DNA of 64,000 nucleotides from Prevotella sp. (GTDB taxonomy: Bacteria > Bacteroidota > Bacteroidia > Bacteroidales > Bacteroidaceae), in the NCBI GenBank assembly GCA_016291085.1, contig JAEEVW010000010.1, positions 40,053 through 104,052 of the forward strand. The letters run 5' to 3'. Within the stretch, counting starts at the first letter, position 1; each line of letters begins with the position of its first letter. Shown piece by piece: positions 16,600-25,351 of the stretch. The position numbers and the translations under genes are program-made. Below the pieces are notes generated by a model, which did no database searches, had not been told where the DNA came from, and saw only the letters and a list, made by a program, of their open reading frames with translations.

Positions 16600-17391
16600 A
16601 TGGACTATACGCTGAATTGTAACGGGCAGTTGCTTGAACTCAACACACCACAGGTGATGGGCATCCTTAATGTGACGCCAGACTCTTTCTATGCTGATAG
16701 TCGTCAGCAGACGGAACACGACGTGGCTAAAAGGGCAGAAGAGATTCTCGTTCAAGGTGGTAGCATCATCGATGTGGGGGCCTGTTCGACACGTCCGGAT
16801 AGTGTACCCGTTAGTGAATCGGAAGAAATGGAGCGCCTGCGTTGGAGTTTGGCGATTATTCGTCGCGAGGTCCCTCAAGCCATTATTAGTGTCGACACTT
16901 TCCGTCCTTCAGTGGCTCGTATGGTAGTCGAGGAATACGGAGTTGACATCATCAACGATGTGGGTGCTCCTGCTAACAGCCAACATGACATGTTCCGTAT
17001 GGTCAGTCGCTTGCGCGTTCCTTATATATATATGTCCAGGAAGAGCACTATGAGGGACATCCTGCTCGATTGTGCTGAGGTAGCAGACAAGTTGCGTTCC
17101 ATGGGACAGAAAGATATTATTATTGACCCTGGCTTTGGTTTTGGCAAGACGTTAGAACAGAATTATGAGGTCATGAGTCAGTTGGAACGTCTTAAAATGT
17201 TAAGACTCCCAGTGCTCGTTGGCGTTTCTCGTAAATCGATGATATACAGGCTGTTGGAAACCAATCCGGAACAGGCTCTCAATGGAACAACAGCGCTCAA
17301 TACCATTGCCCTGTTGAAGGGTGCCTCTATATTGCGAGTCCACGATGTTCGTGAAGCGGTGGAATGTGTGAAAATCCTTTCTAAACTCTAA
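16600..17391 (+). CDS. folP: Dihydropteroate synthase
   Basis: A 263-aa TIM-barrel enzyme condensing 6-hydroxymethyl-dihydropterin diphosphate with p-aminobenzoate in folate synthesis; the sulfonamide target. Signature motifs are 'MGILNVTPDSF' near residue 20, 'IDVGACSTRP' near 55, 'DPGFGFGKT' near 175, 'VGVSRKSM' near 205 and 'LRVHDVREA' near 245. All are intact. The start at 16600 aligns with the usual family N-terminus (short strand, then MGILNV) and lies 9 bp after the promoter -7 element, pointing to a nearly leaderless mRNA. The cdaA gene follows 19 bp later, the standard Bacteroidetes order. Confidence 0.96.
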   Translation: MDYTLNCNGQLLELNTPQVMGILNVTPDSFYADSRQQTEHDVAKRAEEILVQGGSIIDVGACSTRPDSVPVSESEEMERLRWSLAIIRREVPQAIISVDTFRPSVARMVVEEYGVDIINDVGAPANSQHDMFRMVSRLRVPYIYMSRKSTMRDILLDCAEVADKLRSMGQKDIIIDPGFGFGKTLEQNYEVMSQLERLKMLRLPVLVGVSRKSMIYRLLETNPEQALNGTTALNTIALLKGASILRVHDVREAVECVKILSKL

Positions 17392-17410
17392 ACAGTCATC
17401 TCTATATACT

Positions 17411-18187
17411 ATGTTCTTCGAATTTGGAATCAAAGATATTGTCGACATCCTGTTGGTAGCCCTGATACTTTATTACATCTACCGACTGATGAAAGAGTCA
17501 CGTTCACTGAATGTCTTCATGGGCATTCTGGTGTTTGTTGTTTTGTGGCTGGTGGTGTCGCAGGTTTTACAGATGAGGCTGTTAGGGTCCATTCTCGACA
17601 AGTTTGTCAGCGTGGGTGTCATTGTGCTTGTTATCCTGTTTCAGGACGAAATCCGTAAGTTTCTTTATAACCTGGGTGCTCACCAGCGAATGAAGAGTTT
17701 CCGCAAGTTCCTTTCGCTTAACGATAAGAAGCAAGATACAGAGAAACTGAAACAGATCATCATGCCTATCGTGATGTCGTGTATGAGTATGAGTAAGAAG
17801 AAGGTGGGTGCTCTTATCGTTATCCAGCGGGCTACTCCTCTTGACGATATTGTTGCAACTGGTGAACGTATTGATGCGGAAATTAGTCAGCGACTGATAG
17901 AGAACTTGTTTTTCAAGAACTCACCTCTACACGATGGAGCTATGGTGATTGTCGATCATCGCATCAGGGCTGCAGGATGTATTCTGCCTGTATCGCACAA
18001 CTTGAACATTCCCAAGGAATTAGGACTTCGCCATCGTGCAGCATTGGGTATTACGCATGAGAGCGACAGTGTGGCTATCGTCGTTTCTGAGGAGACGGGT
18101 GGCATTTCTGTTGCCATACATAGTCAGTTCCAGTTGAGACTGACTGCTGAAAAGTTAGAAAGTATCCTGACACAGGAACTTGCGTAA
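17411..18187 (+). CDS. cdaA: Diadenylate cyclase CdaA
   Basis: A 258-aa membrane-bound enzyme that makes the second messenger c-di-AMP from two ATP. Three N-terminal hydrophobic helices (about residues 10-85) precede the DisA-N catalytic domain. This carries 'DGAMVIVDHRI' near residue 175 and 'GLRHRAALGITHESD' near 206, the DGA and RHR motifs needed for ATP binding and catalysis. It is the typical CdaA type without the CdaR partner. Gene order folP-cdaA with a 19-bp gap suggests co-transcription from the folP promoter. Confidence 0.95.
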   Translation: MFFEFGIKDIVDILLVALILYYIYRLMKESRSLNVFMGILVFVVLWLVVSQVLQMRLLGSILDKFVSVGVIVLVILFQDEIRKFLYNLGAHQRMKSFRKFLSLNDKKQDTEKLKQIIMPIVMSCMSMSKKKVGALIVIQRATPLDDIVATGERIDAEISQRLIENLFFKNSPLHDGAMVIVDHRIRAAGCILPVSHNLNIPKELGLRHRAALGITHESDSVAIVVSEETGGISVAIHSQFQLRLTAEKLESILTQELA

Positions 18188-18240
18188 ACGTAAACGCTTA
18201 ATAATTCATAATTCATAATGTATTATTGAGAATTATTTTG

Positions 18241-18248
18241 TACCTTTG
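18241..18248 (+). promoter_or_regulatory. -7 element of the pta promoter
   Basis: TACCTTTG followed by CA, 45 bp before the pta start. Upstream is AT-rich with ATAATTCATAATTCATAATG repeats, and a -33 element is unclear. Confidence 0.65.
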
Positions 18249-18292
18249 CAGACAGTGAATAATTTAGGACTAATTTTAAATAAAAGCAAACT

Positions 18293-19303
18293 ATGGATTT
18301 ATTAAGTCAAATCGTAGCGCGTGCTAAGAGTAACAAGCAGCGCATCGTGCTCCCTGAAGCAGAAGAGGAGCGTACACTCTGTGCAGCCGATAAGGCATTG
18401 GCTGATAACCTCGCAGACATCATCCTGATTGGTAACCCTGCTAAAGTGGAGGCTTTGGCCAAGGAGAAGGGTCTGACAAATATTGGTAAGGCAACCCTTA
18501 TCGACCCAGAGAACTACGACAAGAGCGAGGAACTGGCTGAGAAACTGGCTGAGATTCGCAAGTCGAAGGGTATGACCATCGAGGAGGCTCGCAAGCTGAT
18601 TAAGAACCCCTTGTATCTGGGTTGTATGATTATCAAGACTGAGGGTGCTGATGGTCAGATTTCTGGTGCATTGAGTACTACGGGCGACACCCTGCGTCCT
18701 GCTCTGCAAATCATCAAGTGCCAGCCTGGTATCACTTGCGTTAGTGGTGGTCTGCTGCTCATCTCTAAGGAGAAGCAATATGGTGAGGATGGTGTGCTCG
18801 TCGTAGGTGACGTCGCTGTAACACCTATGCCCGATGCTGCTCAGCTCTCTCAGATTGCTGTCTGCACCGCTCAGACTGCTAAGAGTGTTGCTGGTTTTGC
18901 TGACCCCAGAGTGGCTATGCTGAGCTTCTCAACAAAGGGTTCTGCCAAGCACGAGGTGTGCGACAAGGTCATTGAGGCTACCAAGCTGGCTAAGGAGCTG
19001 GATCCCAACTTGAAGATTGATGGTGAGCTGCAGGCTGATGCTGCTCTCGTACCAAGTGTTGGTGCCAAGAAGGCTCCTGGCTCTGAGATTGCTGGCAAGG
19101 CCAACGTGCTGGTATTCCCCAACCTCGAGGTAGGAAACATTGGCTATAAGATGGTTCAGCGCCTGGGTGATGCAATCGCTATTGGCCCGATTTTGCAGGG
19201 CATTGCTCGTCCTGTGAACGACCTTTCTCGTGGCTGCTCTGTAGACGACATCTACTACATGATAGCCATCACCGCTTGTCAGGCAATGGACGCTAAGAAG
19301 TAG
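18293..19303 (+). CDS. pta: Phosphate acetyltransferase
   Basis: A 336-aa single-domain PTA_PTB enzyme interconverting acetyl-CoA and acetyl phosphate. Visible family features are the start 'RIVLPEAEEERTLCAADKA', 'SGALSTTGDTLRPALQII' in the middle and 'GELQADAALVPSVGAKKAPGS' (quoted in part: QADAALVP) near the active site. It lacks the N-terminal DRTGG domain of the long enterobacterial form, as usual for Bacteroidetes. It precedes ackA by 139 bp, giving the acetate-forming ATP-yielding pathway. The gap contains two inverted C/G-rich elements. Confidence 0.96.
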   Translation: MDLLSQIVARAKSNKQRIVLPEAEEERTLCAADKALADNLADIILIGNPAKVEALAKEKGLTNIGKATLIDPENYDKSEELAEKLAEIRKSKGMTIEEARKLIKNPLYLGCMIIKTEGADGQISGALSTTGDTLRPALQIIKCQPGITCVSGGLLLISKEKQYGEDGVLVVGDVAVTPMPDAAQLSQIAVCTAQTAKSVAGFADPRVAMLSFSTKGSAKHEVCDKVIEATKLAKELDPNLKIDGELQADAALVPSVGAKKAPGSEIAGKANVLVFPNLEVGNIGYKMVQRLGDAIAIGPILQGIARPVNDLSRGCSVDDIYYMIAITACQAMDAKK

Positions 19304-19340
19304 ACCCACCCCCAACCCCTCCCTATATGGAGGGGAGTAG
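19304..19340. repeat. C/G-rich palindromic element, pta-ackA gap (left)
   Basis: ACCCACCCCCAACCCCTCCC followed by TATATGGAGGGGAGTAG, immediately after the pta stop codon. It is the same element type as the in-frame insertions at 34.0, 38.0 and 49.8 kb. Confidence 0.8.
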
Positions 19341-19396
19341 ATAGATAAAACGAAGTATAACAAAATAAAAAACGCCCCTAAAACTCCCTAATAGGT

Positions 19397-19438
19397 GACT
19401 ACTCCTCCCCATACAGGGGGAGGCTGGGAGGGGGTCTG
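19397..19438. repeat. C/G-rich palindromic element, pta-ackA gap (right)
   Basis: Inverted copy of the element at 19304: ACTACTCCTCCCC, then GGGGGAGGCTGGGAGGGGGT, ending 4 bp before the ackA ATG. The left and right copies form a facing pair. Confidence 0.8.
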
Positions 19439-19442
19439 AATT

Positions 19443-20633
19443 ATGAAGATATTAGTATTAAACTGTGGTTCGTCCTCTATCAAGTACGCTTTGTACAATA
19501 TGGACGACAAGAGTGTGATGACCAGTGGTGGTGCTGAGCGTGTGGGCTTGGACGGTGCCTTTGTGAAGGTGAAGCTGGCCAATGGTGAGAAGAAGCAGAT
19601 TATGCACGACATCCCTGAGCATACTGAGGGTGTGAAGTTCATCTTCTCGCTGCTTACCGATCCTGAGATTGGTGTGATTAAGAGTCTTGACGAGATTGAC
19701 GCTGTGGGTCACCGTATGGTGCATGGTGGCGAGAAGTTCAATAAGTCAGTTGTTCTGACTGATGAAGTACTGAAGGAGTTTGAGAAGTGTTCAGACCTGG
19801 CTCCGCTGCACAACCCCGCTAACCTGAAGGGTGTGAATGCTGTGAAGGAACTGATGCCTGGTCTGCCTCAGGTGGGCGTGTTCGACACCGCTTTCCACCA
19901 GACTATGCCTCCCAAGGCTTATATGTACGCCATTCCTTATGAGCTTTACGAGAAGTACGGCATCCGTCGTTATGGTTTCCACGGAACCTCTCACCGTTAT
20001 GTCAGCGCTCGTGCTTGCGAGTTCTTAGGCATTAAGGCTGAAGGTACTAAGATGGTAACCTGCCACGTGGGTAACGGTGGTTCTATCGCTGCTGTCGTTG
20101 ATGGCAAGTGTATCGATACCTCGATGGGTCTCACTCCGCTGGAGGGTCTCGTCATGGGTACTCGTGCTGGCGATATTGATGGTGGTGCTGTGACCTTCAT
20201 CGAGAAGAAGCTGGGCCTTGATGCCGATGGTATGTCGAACCTGCTCAACAAGAAGAGCGGTGTGGCTGGTCTCACTGGTGGTTCGAGCGATATGCGCGAC
20301 GTAGAGAATGCTGCTAAGTCTGGCGATCCGAAAGCTAAGCTGGCTCAGGACATGTATTTCTATCGTATTAAGAAGTACATTGGTGCCTATGCTGCTGCTA
20401 TGGGTGGTCTCGACGTGGTCGTCTTCACCGCTGGTGTTGGTGAGAACCAGACCAGTATGCGCTCGGAGGTCTGCAAGAATATGGAGTTCCTGGGCATCAA
20501 GTTCGACGAGTCGAAGAACAACATTCGTGGCGAAGAGGCTATCATCTCTGCTGACGACTCGAAGGTGAAGGTGGTTGTCATTCCTACCGACGAGGAGCTG
20601 ATGATTGCCACAGACACGATGAATCTGTTGTAG
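19443..20633 (+). CDS. ackA: Acetate kinase
   Basis: A 396-aa ASKHA-fold kinase that converts acetyl phosphate and ADP to acetate and ATP. Motifs are 'VLNCGSSSIKYALY' at the N-terminus (phosphate-binding), 'VGHRMVHGGEKF' near residue 85, 'GFHGTSHRYVS' near 178, 'MGTRAGDIDGG' near 235 and 'VFTAGVGENQ' near 325. Length is normal. No own TAnnTTTG promoter was seen, so it may be read through from pta. The palindromic element ends at its start codon and supplies the only purine-rich stretch (GGGAGGGGG) at ribosome-binding distance. Confidence 0.97.
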   Translation: MKILVLNCGSSSIKYALYNMDDKSVMTSGGAERVGLDGAFVKVKLANGEKKQIMHDIPEHTEGVKFIFSLLTDPEIGVIKSLDEIDAVGHRMVHGGEKFNKSVVLTDEVLKEFEKCSDLAPLHNPANLKGVNAVKELMPGLPQVGVFDTAFHQTMPPKAYMYAIPYELYEKYGIRRYGFHGTSHRYVSARACEFLGIKAEGTKMVTCHVGNGGSIAAVVDGKCIDTSMGLTPLEGLVMGTRAGDIDGGAVTFIEKKLGLDADGMSNLLNKKSGVAGLTGGSSDMRDVENAAKSGDPKAKLAQDMYFYRIKKYIGAYAAAMGGLDVVVFTAGVGENQTSMRSEVCKNMEFLGIKFDESKNNIRGEEAIISADDSKVKVVVIPTDEELMIATDTMNLL

Positions 20634-20708
20634 AATCAGACGACATCCTTCAGAAAGGAAGTTTCTAAGGAATAAAAATCGGTTTTTACCGACCGCTCGC
20701 ATATATTG

Positions 20709-20868
20709 GGGCGGGGGCTCGAAGATATTCGGGCGCCCGCCCTAATTCATTGGGGCGCCCGCCCGAATCTAGCGAGAAGGCTTCTCGCTCCCAGTGAAAC
20801 GGCTTCTCGCTCCCAGTGAAACGGCTTCTCGCTCCCAGTGAGACGGCCTCTCGCTCCCAGCGAGTCCG
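20709..20868. repeat. 22-bp palindromic tandem array, seven units
   Basis: The 22-bp phase runs through two sub-families. Units at 20709, 20731 and 20753 are built on GGGCGCCCGCCC. Units at 20781, 20803, 20825 and 20847 are built on CTTCTCGCTCCCAG with spacer TGAAACGG. The last core, CTCGCTCCCAGCGAG, is a palindrome, and GCGAGAAGGCTTCTCGC at the junction is another. On the minus strand the spacer reads GCCGTTTC, as in the array near 44.08 kb. The 20634-21015 gap otherwise holds only the purL promoter. Confidence 0.85.
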
Positions 20869-20974
20869 TACACCTTTCCTTTTCCCTGCGTATGACTATC
20901 GTTGTTTCTCCGTATAATGTCGCGTTTTTAATAATTATTTAGTGACGTTTGTGCCCTTTGTGGATTATTTTTAG

Positions 20975-20982
20975 TACCTTTG
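20975..20982 (+). promoter_or_regulatory. -7 element of the purL promoter
   Basis: TACCTTTG followed by CA, 34 bp upstream of purL. A TTTG lies 23 bp upstream (20948-20951), slightly wider than the usual -33 spacing. Confidence 0.7.
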
Positions 20983-21015
20983 CACGCAAAATAAGAAACA
21001 ATATAATAATAAGGT

Positions 21016-24000
21016 ATGATACGCTTCTTTCAGACCCCCACAAAAACGGTGATAGCAACGGAAGTTGATCACCAGTTGAGTGAACAAGAAATCAAGGAAT
21101 TAAACTGGTTGTATGGCGAGGCAACGATGCTCGAGGCAGAGAGCCTGGAGGGCTATTTTGTTGGTCCGCGTCGTGAAATGGTGACCCCATGGTCAACGAA
21201 TGCTGTTGAGATTACCCAGAACATGGGTCTCAAGGGCATCAGTCGTATTGAGGAGTATTTCTCTGTTGACAGCAAGGATGCTGAGCACGACGAAATGCTG
21301 CAACGCATGTATGATGGTCTGAATCAGGACATTTTTACGATTAATATCAAGCCTGAGCCCATCAAGTATGTGGACAATCTGGAGGAATATAACGAGCAGG
21401 AGGGTCTGGCTCTGAGCCCCGAGGAGATTGAGTACCTGCACGGACTGGAGAAGCAGAATGGTCGTCCGCTGACGGATTCTGAGATCTTCGGTTTCGCACA
21501 GATCAACTCTGAGCACTGTCGTCATAAGATCTTTGGTGGCACCTTTATTATTGATGGCAAAGAGATGGAGTCAAGTCTCTTCGCGATGATCAAGAAGACC
21601 ACGCAGGAGAACCCCAACAAGATTCTCTCCGCCTATAAGGATAACGTTGCTTTTGCACAGGGTCCAGTCGTTGAGCAGTTTGCTCCAAAAGACCAGAGCA
21701 CGAGCGACTATTTCCAGGTGAAAGATATAGAGAGTGTCATCTCGCTGAAGGCTGAGACACATAACTTCCCCACCACAGTAGAGCCATTCAATGGTGCTGC
21801 TACTGGTACGGGTGGTGAGATTCGCGACCGTATGGGTGGTGGCGTTGGCTCATGGCCTATTGCTGGTACTGCTGTTTACATGACAGCTTATCCACGCTTG
21901 GACGAATCCGGAGAATCCGGATTATCCGGAATTTCCAGGGACTGGGAAGACATTCTGCCCGTTCGTCAGTGGTTGTATCAGTCACCACAGCAGATTCTGA
22001 CCAAGGCTTCGAATGGTGCTTCAGACTTCGGTAATAAGTTCGGCCAGCCACTGATTTGTGGTTCTGTACTGACCTTCGAACATCAGGAGGGCAAGGAGAA
22101 GTATGCCTACGATAAGGTTATCATGCTGGCTGGTGGTGTTGGTTATGGCACCAAGCGCGACTGCCTGAAGAAGGAGCCTCAGAAGGGTAACAAAGTAGTT
22201 GTGGTGGGTGGTGATAACTATCGCATCGGTCTTGGTGGCGGTTCTGTGTCATCAGTGGATACAGGTCGCTACAGCAATGGTATCGAACTGAATGCTGTCC
22301 AGCGTGCCAACCCTGAGATGCAGAAGCGTGCTTATAACCTCGTTCGTGCACTCTGCGAGGAGGATGTGAACCCTGTAGTCAGTATTCACGATCATGGTTC
22401 TGCTGGTCACCTGAACTGTCTCTCAGAGCTCGTAGAGGAGTGCGGTGGTGAGATTGATATGACCAAGCTGCCTATCGGCGACAAAACGCTTTCGAGCAAG
22501 GAGATTATCGCCAACGAGAGTCAGGAACGTATGGGTCTGCTTATCGATGAGAAGCATATCGAACATGTCCGTAAGATTGCCGAGCGCGAGCGTGCTCCGC
22601 TGTATGTCGTTGGTGAGACCACGGGCGATGCTCACTTCTCATTCAAGCAGGGCGATGGTGTGAAGCCATTCGATCTCGATGTGGCTCAGATGTTTGGTCA
22701 CTCGCCCAAGACCATCATGAAAGATAATACTGTAGAGCGTCACTATCAGGACGTTACTTACAGTCAGGATAAGATTAATGAATACCTTGAGCGCGTGCTC
22801 CAGCTGGAGGCTGTAGCTTGTAAGGACTGGTTGACGAACAAGGTAGACCGTTCTGTAACGGGAAAGATAGCCCGTCAGCAGTGTCAGGGTGAGATTCAGT
22901 TGCCTTTGAGCGACTGCGGTGTCGTTGCCCTCGACTATCGTGGCCAGAAGGGTATTGCTACTGCCCTCGGACATGCTCCTCAGGCTGGTTTGGCTGATCC
23001 CGCTGCAGGAAGTGTGCTCTCCGTTGCTGAGGCGCTGACGAATATCGTCTGGGCTCCAATGGCAGAGGGTATGGACTCGATTTCATTGAGTGCTAACTGG
23101 ATGTGGCCTTGTCGCTCTCAGGAAGGTGAGGATGCTCGTCTCTATGCTGGTGTGAAGGCTTTGAGCGATTTCTGCTGCGACCTGCATATCAATGTCCCAA
23201 CAGGTAAGGATTCACTCTCTTTGAGTCAGCAGTATCCTAATGGCGAGAAGATAATCTCTCCAGGAACAGTGATTGTCAGTGCTGGTGGTGAGGTCAGCGA
23301 CATAAAGAAAGTTGTATCGCCAGTATTGGTGAACGATAAGAACGCTTCACTCTATCATATCGACTTCTCGTTCGACGAGCAGCATCTTGGTGGTTCTGCC
23401 TTTGCCCAGAGCTTGGGTAAGGTTGGCGACGATGTGCCTACAGTAAAGAACCCTGAGTACTTTGCTGACGCTTTCATGGCAGTACAGCAGATGATTGAGA
23501 AGGGTTGGATTCTGGCTGGTCACGATATTTCTGCAGGTGGTCTGATTACCACCCTGCTCGAGATGTGCTTCGCCAACCAGAAGGGTGGTATGCATATCAA
23601 CCTGCACGATATCTGCGCTGATGGCGACATCGTGAAGGCGCTCTTTGCTGAGAACCCAGGCGTAGTCATCGAGGTAAGTGATGAGCACAAGCAGGAGTTC
23701 AAGGACTTTATGGAAGAGCAGGGTGTAGGCTTTGCAAAAATCGGTTATCCCGTTGAGAATGCCCGCACCATCGTGGTGAAGGCTGGTGACGAGGAGAAGA
23801 CCTTCGATATCGACGCCCTGCGTGATGTATGGTATAAGACCTCTTACCTGCTGGATCGTAAGCAGAGCTTCAACGGCAAGGCTAAGGAGCGCTTCGAGAA
23901 CTACAAGAAGCAGCCACTTGAGATGAAGTTCAACAAGGACTTTACTGGTAAGCTGGCACAATATGGTATCTCTGCCGATCGTCGCGAGGCAACTGGCATC

Positions 24001-24738
24001 AAGGCTGCTATCATCCGTGAGAAGGGAACCAATGGTGAGCGCGAGATGGCTTACTGCCTCTATCTGGCTGGCTTCGATGTGAAGGACGTGATGATGACTG
24101 ACTTGATCTCTGGTCGCGAGACCCTCGAGGATATCAATATGATTGTCTTCTGCGGTGGATTCTCCAACTCAGACGTTCTTGGTTCTGCTAAGGGTTGGGC
24201 TGGTGCCTTCCTCTTCAACCCCAAGGCTAAGGAGGCGCTCGATAAGTTCTATGCCCGCAAGGACACCCTCTCACTGGGTATCTGTAACGGTTGTCAGCTG
24301 ATGGTAGAGCTTGGTCTCACAGGTGCCAAGGGTGCAAAGATGCTGCACAACGACTCGCATAAGTTCGAGAGTGAGTTCATCAGCTTGAGTATTCCTCAGA
24401 ACAACAGCGTGATGTTCGGCTCATTGAGCGGTAACAAGCTCGGCCTCTGGGTGGCTCACGGAGAGGGTAAGTTCTCACTGCCTGAGGCAGAGAGCGCCTA
24501 CAATGTGATTGCGAAGTATAACTACGCTGGCTATCCAGCTAATCCTAATGGTTCTGACTATAATGTAGCAGGTATCTGTTCTGAGGATGGTCGTCATCTC
24601 TGTATGATGCCGCACCTGGAACGTGCCATATTCCCTTGGCAGAATGCCTGGTATCCTGCAAATCGTCGCAATGATGAGGTGACACCTTGGATAGAGGCGT
24701 TTGTAAACGCTCGTCGCTGGGTGGAAGAGAGAATATAG
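21016..24738 (+). CDS. purL: Phosphoribosylformylglycinamidine synthase
   Basis: A 1240-aa single-chain PurL, the fourth step of purine synthesis, using glutamine and ATP to make FGAM. The N-terminal PurS-like part is followed by two ATP-binding AIRS-like halves ('AQINSEHCRHKIFGG', 'KAETHNFPTTVEPFNGAATG') and a C-terminal glutaminase with catalytic Cys in 'LGICNGCQLM' near residue 1092. Length and motifs are normal. Residues about 296-310 (DESGESGLSGIS) replace a usual loop with a serine-glycine stretch encoded by ATCCGGA repeats, probably a repeat insertion. It has its own promoter. Confidence 0.97.
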   Translation: MIRFFQTPTKTVIATEVDHQLSEQEIKELNWLYGEATMLEAESLEGYFVGPRREMVTPWSTNAVEITQNMGLKGISRIEEYFSVDSKDAEHDEMLQRMYDGLNQDIFTINIKPEPIKYVDNLEEYNEQEGLALSPEEIEYLHGLEKQNGRPLTDSEIFGFAQINSEHCRHKIFGGTFIIDGKEMESSLFAMIKKTTQENPNKILSAYKDNVAFAQGPVVEQFAPKDQSTSDYFQVKDIESVISLKAETHNFPTTVEPFNGAATGTGGEIRDRMGGGVGSWPIAGTAVYMTAYPRLDESGESGLSGISRDWEDILPVRQWLYQSPQQILTKASNGASDFGNKFGQPLICGSVLTFEHQEGKEKYAYDKVIMLAGGVGYGTKRDCLKKEPQKGNKVVVVGGDNYRIGLGGGSVSSVDTGRYSNGIELNAVQRANPEMQKRAYNLVRALCEEDVNPVVSIHDHGSAGHLNCLSELVEECGGEIDMTKLPIGDKTLSSKEIIANESQERMGLLIDEKHIEHVRKIAERERAPLYVVGETTGDAHFSFKQGDGVKPFDLDVAQMFGHSPKTIMKDNTVERHYQDVTYSQDKINEYLERVLQLEAVACKDWLTNKVDRSVTGKIARQQCQGEIQLPLSDCGVVALDYRGQKGIATALGHAPQAGLADPAAGSVLSVAEALTNIVWAPMAEGMDSISLSANWMWPCRSQEGEDARLYAGVKALSDFCCDLHINVPTGKDSLSLSQQYPNGEKIISPGTVIVSAGGEVSDIKKVVSPVLVNDKNASLYHIDFSFDEQHLGGSAFAQSLGKVGDDVPTVKNPEYFADAFMAVQQMIEKGWILAGHDISAGGLITTLLEMCFANQKGGMHINLHDICADGDIVKALFAENPGVVIEVSDEHKQEFKDFMEEQGVGFAKIGYPVENARTIVVKAGDEEKTFDIDALRDVWYKTSYLLDRKQSFNGKAKERFENYKKQPLEMKFNKDFTGKLAQYGISADRREATGIKAAIIREKGTNGEREMAYCLYLAGFDVKDVMMTDLISGRETLEDINMIVFCGGFSNSDVLGSAKGWAGAFLFNPKAKEALDKFYARKDTLSLGICNGCQLMVELGLTGAKGAKMLHNDSHKFESEFISLSIPQNNSVMFGSLSGNKLGLWVAHGEGKFSLPEAESAYNVIAKYNYAGYPANPNGSDYNVAGICSEDGRHLCMMPHLERAIFPWQNAWYPANRRNDEVTPWIEAFVNARRWVEERI
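21904..21938. repeat. TCCGGA short repeat in purL
   Basis: Three ATCCGGA units within 35 bp encode ESGESGLSG in a surface-loop position of PurL. A similar repeat encodes SGKSGKSGKSG in the GH3 gene at 46.7 kb. Confidence 0.6.
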
Positions 24739-24781
24739 GATATCCCAGGGTGTTCTGGGAAATCCTAAAAGGCTGAAACTG

Positions 24782-25351
24782 ATGAACAACATCTACTGGG
24801 ATTCATTTAAGACATTCTTTAAGATTGGCATATTCACCCTTGGTGGTGGGTATGCCATGATTCCTTTGATTGAGGAAGAGGTGGTCAACAGGAAGCATTG
24901 GGTATCGAAGGACGAGATGCTCGACCTGATAGCCATTGCTCAGAGTTGTCCAGGCGTCTTCGCCATCAACATCGCGACTTTCATAGGCTATAAGCTGAAA
25001 AAGGAGCGAGGGGCTATTGCTACGACCATTGGCACAGCACTCCCCTCATTCTTGATTATCTTGTTGATTGCCATGTTCTTTCATCAGTTTGAAGATAATC
25101 GTATCGTTGCTGCTATCTTCAAAGGCATTCGTCCTGCTGTGGTGGCACTGATTGCTGTCCCTACCTTCAATCTGGGAAAACGCGCCCAGCTGAATAAGTG
25201 GACAATATGGATACCAGTCGTATCTGCGCTGTTGATATGGCTCTTGGGTGTATCGCCCATCTGGATTATCATTGCTGCAGGAATAGGCGGTTATCTATGT
25301 GGGAGATTGGGGAATAATGAACATCATGGGAAGGAGGTGAAGAAGGTATGA
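24782..25351 (+). CDS. Chromate transporter family protein, first half
   Basis: A 189-aa CHR-family membrane protein with five or six hydrophobic segments and the signature 'TLGGGYAMIPLIEEEVV' followed by 'IAQSCPGVFAINIATFIGYK' (quoted in part). Short CHR proteins work as pairs encoded by neighbouring genes with opposite topology, and the second half overlaps the stop codon here. Family members export chromate in some bacteria; in gut anaerobes the real substrate is unknown. It follows purL by 43 bp, with a small TCCCAG/CTGGGA hairpin between. Confidence 0.9.
   Translation: MNNIYWDSFKTFFKIGIFTLGGGYAMIPLIEEEVVNRKHWVSKDEMLDLIAIAQSCPGVFAINIATFIGYKLKKERGAIATTIGTALPSFLIILLIAMFFHQFEDNRIVAAIFKGIRPAVVALIAVPTFNLGKRAQLNKWTIWIPVVSALLIWLLGVSPIWIIIAAGIGGYLCGRLGNNEHHGKEVKKV

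Noticed and set aside
20709-20868. CRISPR array
   Set aside because: The repeats are contiguous 22-bp units with no unique spacers of constant length, and no cas genes are in the window. The same applies to the arrays at 3093, 43990 and 53025.
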